Source: Methanomassiliicoccaceae archaeon
GTDB taxonomy: Archaea > Thermoplasmatota > Thermoplasmata > Methanomassiliicoccales > UBA472
NCBI GenBank assembly: GCA_016919565.1
Contig: JACXTO010000093.1
Span: 1 to 7,102 of the forward strand
Direction: 5' to 3'
Length of the DNA: 7,102 nucleotides
Both the position numbers and the translations under genes were made by a program. Shown here piece by piece: positions 6,593-7,102 of this stretch. Position 1 is the stretch's first letter, and the number at the start of each line of letters is the position of its first letter. The notes under the pieces are model-generated. The model saw only the letters and a list, made by a program, of their open reading frames with translations, did no database searches and was not told the DNA's origin.

Positions 6593-6964
6593 ATGAACGA
6601 TATCCCCCCTAAGCTCCAGAACCAGATAGCCCAGTTCCAGGCGCTGCAGCAGCAGCTGCAATCATTGCTGAGCCAGAAGTTCCGAATGGAATCGCAGCTC
6701 CGCGAGGTGCAGATGACCGAGGACGAGCTCAACAAGTCCCCCGAGAACGTGACCATCTACCGGAACGTCGGATCGCTGCTCATTAAGGCATCTGACAAGA
6801 AGGTCATCCTGAAAGAGGTCGTGGACGACAAGGAGACACTTGAGGTCCGCATCAAGACACTGGACCGCCAGGAGAAGTCCATGCGCGAGAAGTACCAGAC
6901 GATGCAGGAACAGCTCAACAAGGCCCTCGGTGCCAGCGCCGGGATGTCCGAGAAAGCGAATTAA
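6593..6964 (+). CDS. pfdB: Prefoldin subunit beta
   Basis: Prefoldin is an alpha2-beta4 jellyfish-shaped chaperone that holds unfolded proteins at its coiled-coil tips and passes them to the thermosome. The 123-residue product has the beta-subunit plan: a first coiled coil (about 6-48, rich in Gln and Leu, with QNQIAQFQALQQQLQ), a beta hairpin (about 53-73, IYRNVGSLLIKA), and a second coiled coil (about 80-112). The ATG at 6593 is preferred to in-frame TTG 6581 and GTG 6584, because GGTGA (6583-6587) serves as its ribosome binding site and the family begins close to the PP-x-x-QNQ motif. It is the last gene of the array; a T-run follows 25 nt after the stop. The C-terminal dozen residues are small and polar, probably disordered. 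Confidence 0.95.
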   Translation: MNDIPPKLQNQIAQFQALQQQLQSLLSQKFRMESQLREVQMTEDELNKSPENVTIYRNVGSLLIKASDKKVILKEVVDDKETLEVRIKTLDRQEKSMREKYQTMQEQLNKALGASAGMSEKAN

Positions 6965-6988
6965 ACCACTTCACGCGTTCTCCATTCC

Positions 6989-6993
6989 TTTTT
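6989..6993 (+). terminator. Possible T-run terminator of the superoperon
   Basis: A TTTTT run in a pyrimidine-rich stretch (TCCATTCCTTTTT) lies 25 nt after the prefoldin beta stop, with no stem obvious before it. This fits archaeal U-run termination and the change to a new transcription unit just downstream. Confidence 0.4.
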
Positions 6994-7045
6994 GCGTCGC
7001 TAGCTTCGAAACATGCAAATAGGGACATTTTGTTGGGCGAATTGC

Positions 7046-7102
7046 ATGCTCAGCTCCATCGCTTCCGAACTCGCCAAGGGAAGGAAACTCGTGCTGATGC
7101 AT
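7046..7102 (+). CDS. Start of a gene cut by the window edge, possibly a DHH-family phosphoesterase
   Basis: From the ATG at 7046 the frame stays open to the last base, giving 19 residues that end in KGRKLVLMH. A short helix followed by a strand with a final His is how many DHH phosphoesterases begin (strand, H, then an N-A-D-x-D motif), but the deciding motif would lie beyond the window. An in-frame ATG at 7013 would add 11 residues. I prefer 7046: CAAATA (7016-7021) about 27 nt upstream could be a TATA-like element giving a leaderless transcript, and the extra residues are Cys/Trp-rich and not family-like. The identity is a guess from a very short segment. Confidence 0.4.
   Translation, partial: MLSSIASELAKGRKLVLMH

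Overview
This window reads as archaeal housekeeping DNA, all on the + strand. Its 20S proteasome alpha subunit, SBDS, Rrp4/Rrp41/Rrp42 exosome, RNase P Pop5, L37Ae, RpoP, Pcc1, prefoldin beta and FtsZ are a euryarchaeal set. The promoters have archaeal TATA boxes, and the ribosome binding sites match the archaeal 16S 3' end (GGTGAT, GGAGG). The proteasome alpha N-terminus closely resembles, from memory, that of Thermoplasma acidophilum. Together with the high G+C look of the coding sequence, this suggests a Thermoplasmata-type euryarchaeon, perhaps near Methanomassiliicoccales. That placement is inference and was not tested by a search.

Layout. (1) Positions 1-531 hold the 3' part of a cysteine-rich protein with a RING-like or zinc-ribbon N-terminus and four further zinc knuckle pairs. 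(2) A TATA promoter at about 560 drives ftsZ (604-1704), followed after 7 nt by rnp2/pop5 (1712-2038). (3) The 145-nt gap 2039-2183 carries a possible T-run terminator, a perfect 10-bp inverted repeat and a second TATA box. (4) From 2184 to 6964 lies a tight nine-gene array: psmA, sbds, rrp4, rrp41, rrp42, rpl37ae, rpoP, pcc1, prefoldin beta. Its gaps are mostly 1-15 nt; the exception is 51 nt before rrp4. (5) After a T-run near 6990, a new gene begins and is cut by the right edge; its first residues resemble the start of a DHH-family phosphoesterase.

How the genes fit together. The array is the known archaeal proteasome-exosome superoperon. It links RNA 3' processing and decay (Rrp4 cap plus Rrp41/Rrp42 ring), tRNA 5' processing (Pop5), ribosome maturation (SBDS, L37Ae), transcription (RpoP), tRNA t6A modification (Pcc1 of KEOPS), protein folding (prefoldin) and protein degradation (PsmA). 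Most start sites lie inside or right after the upstream stop codon, with Shine-Dalgarno sequences that include or abut that stop, so translational coupling is likely. The less ordinary features are ftsZ at the 5' side, joined to rnp2; the multi-zinc protein just before ftsZ; and the perfect palindrome next to the psmA promoter. I see no mobile element, CRISPR array, RNA gene or clearly new system.
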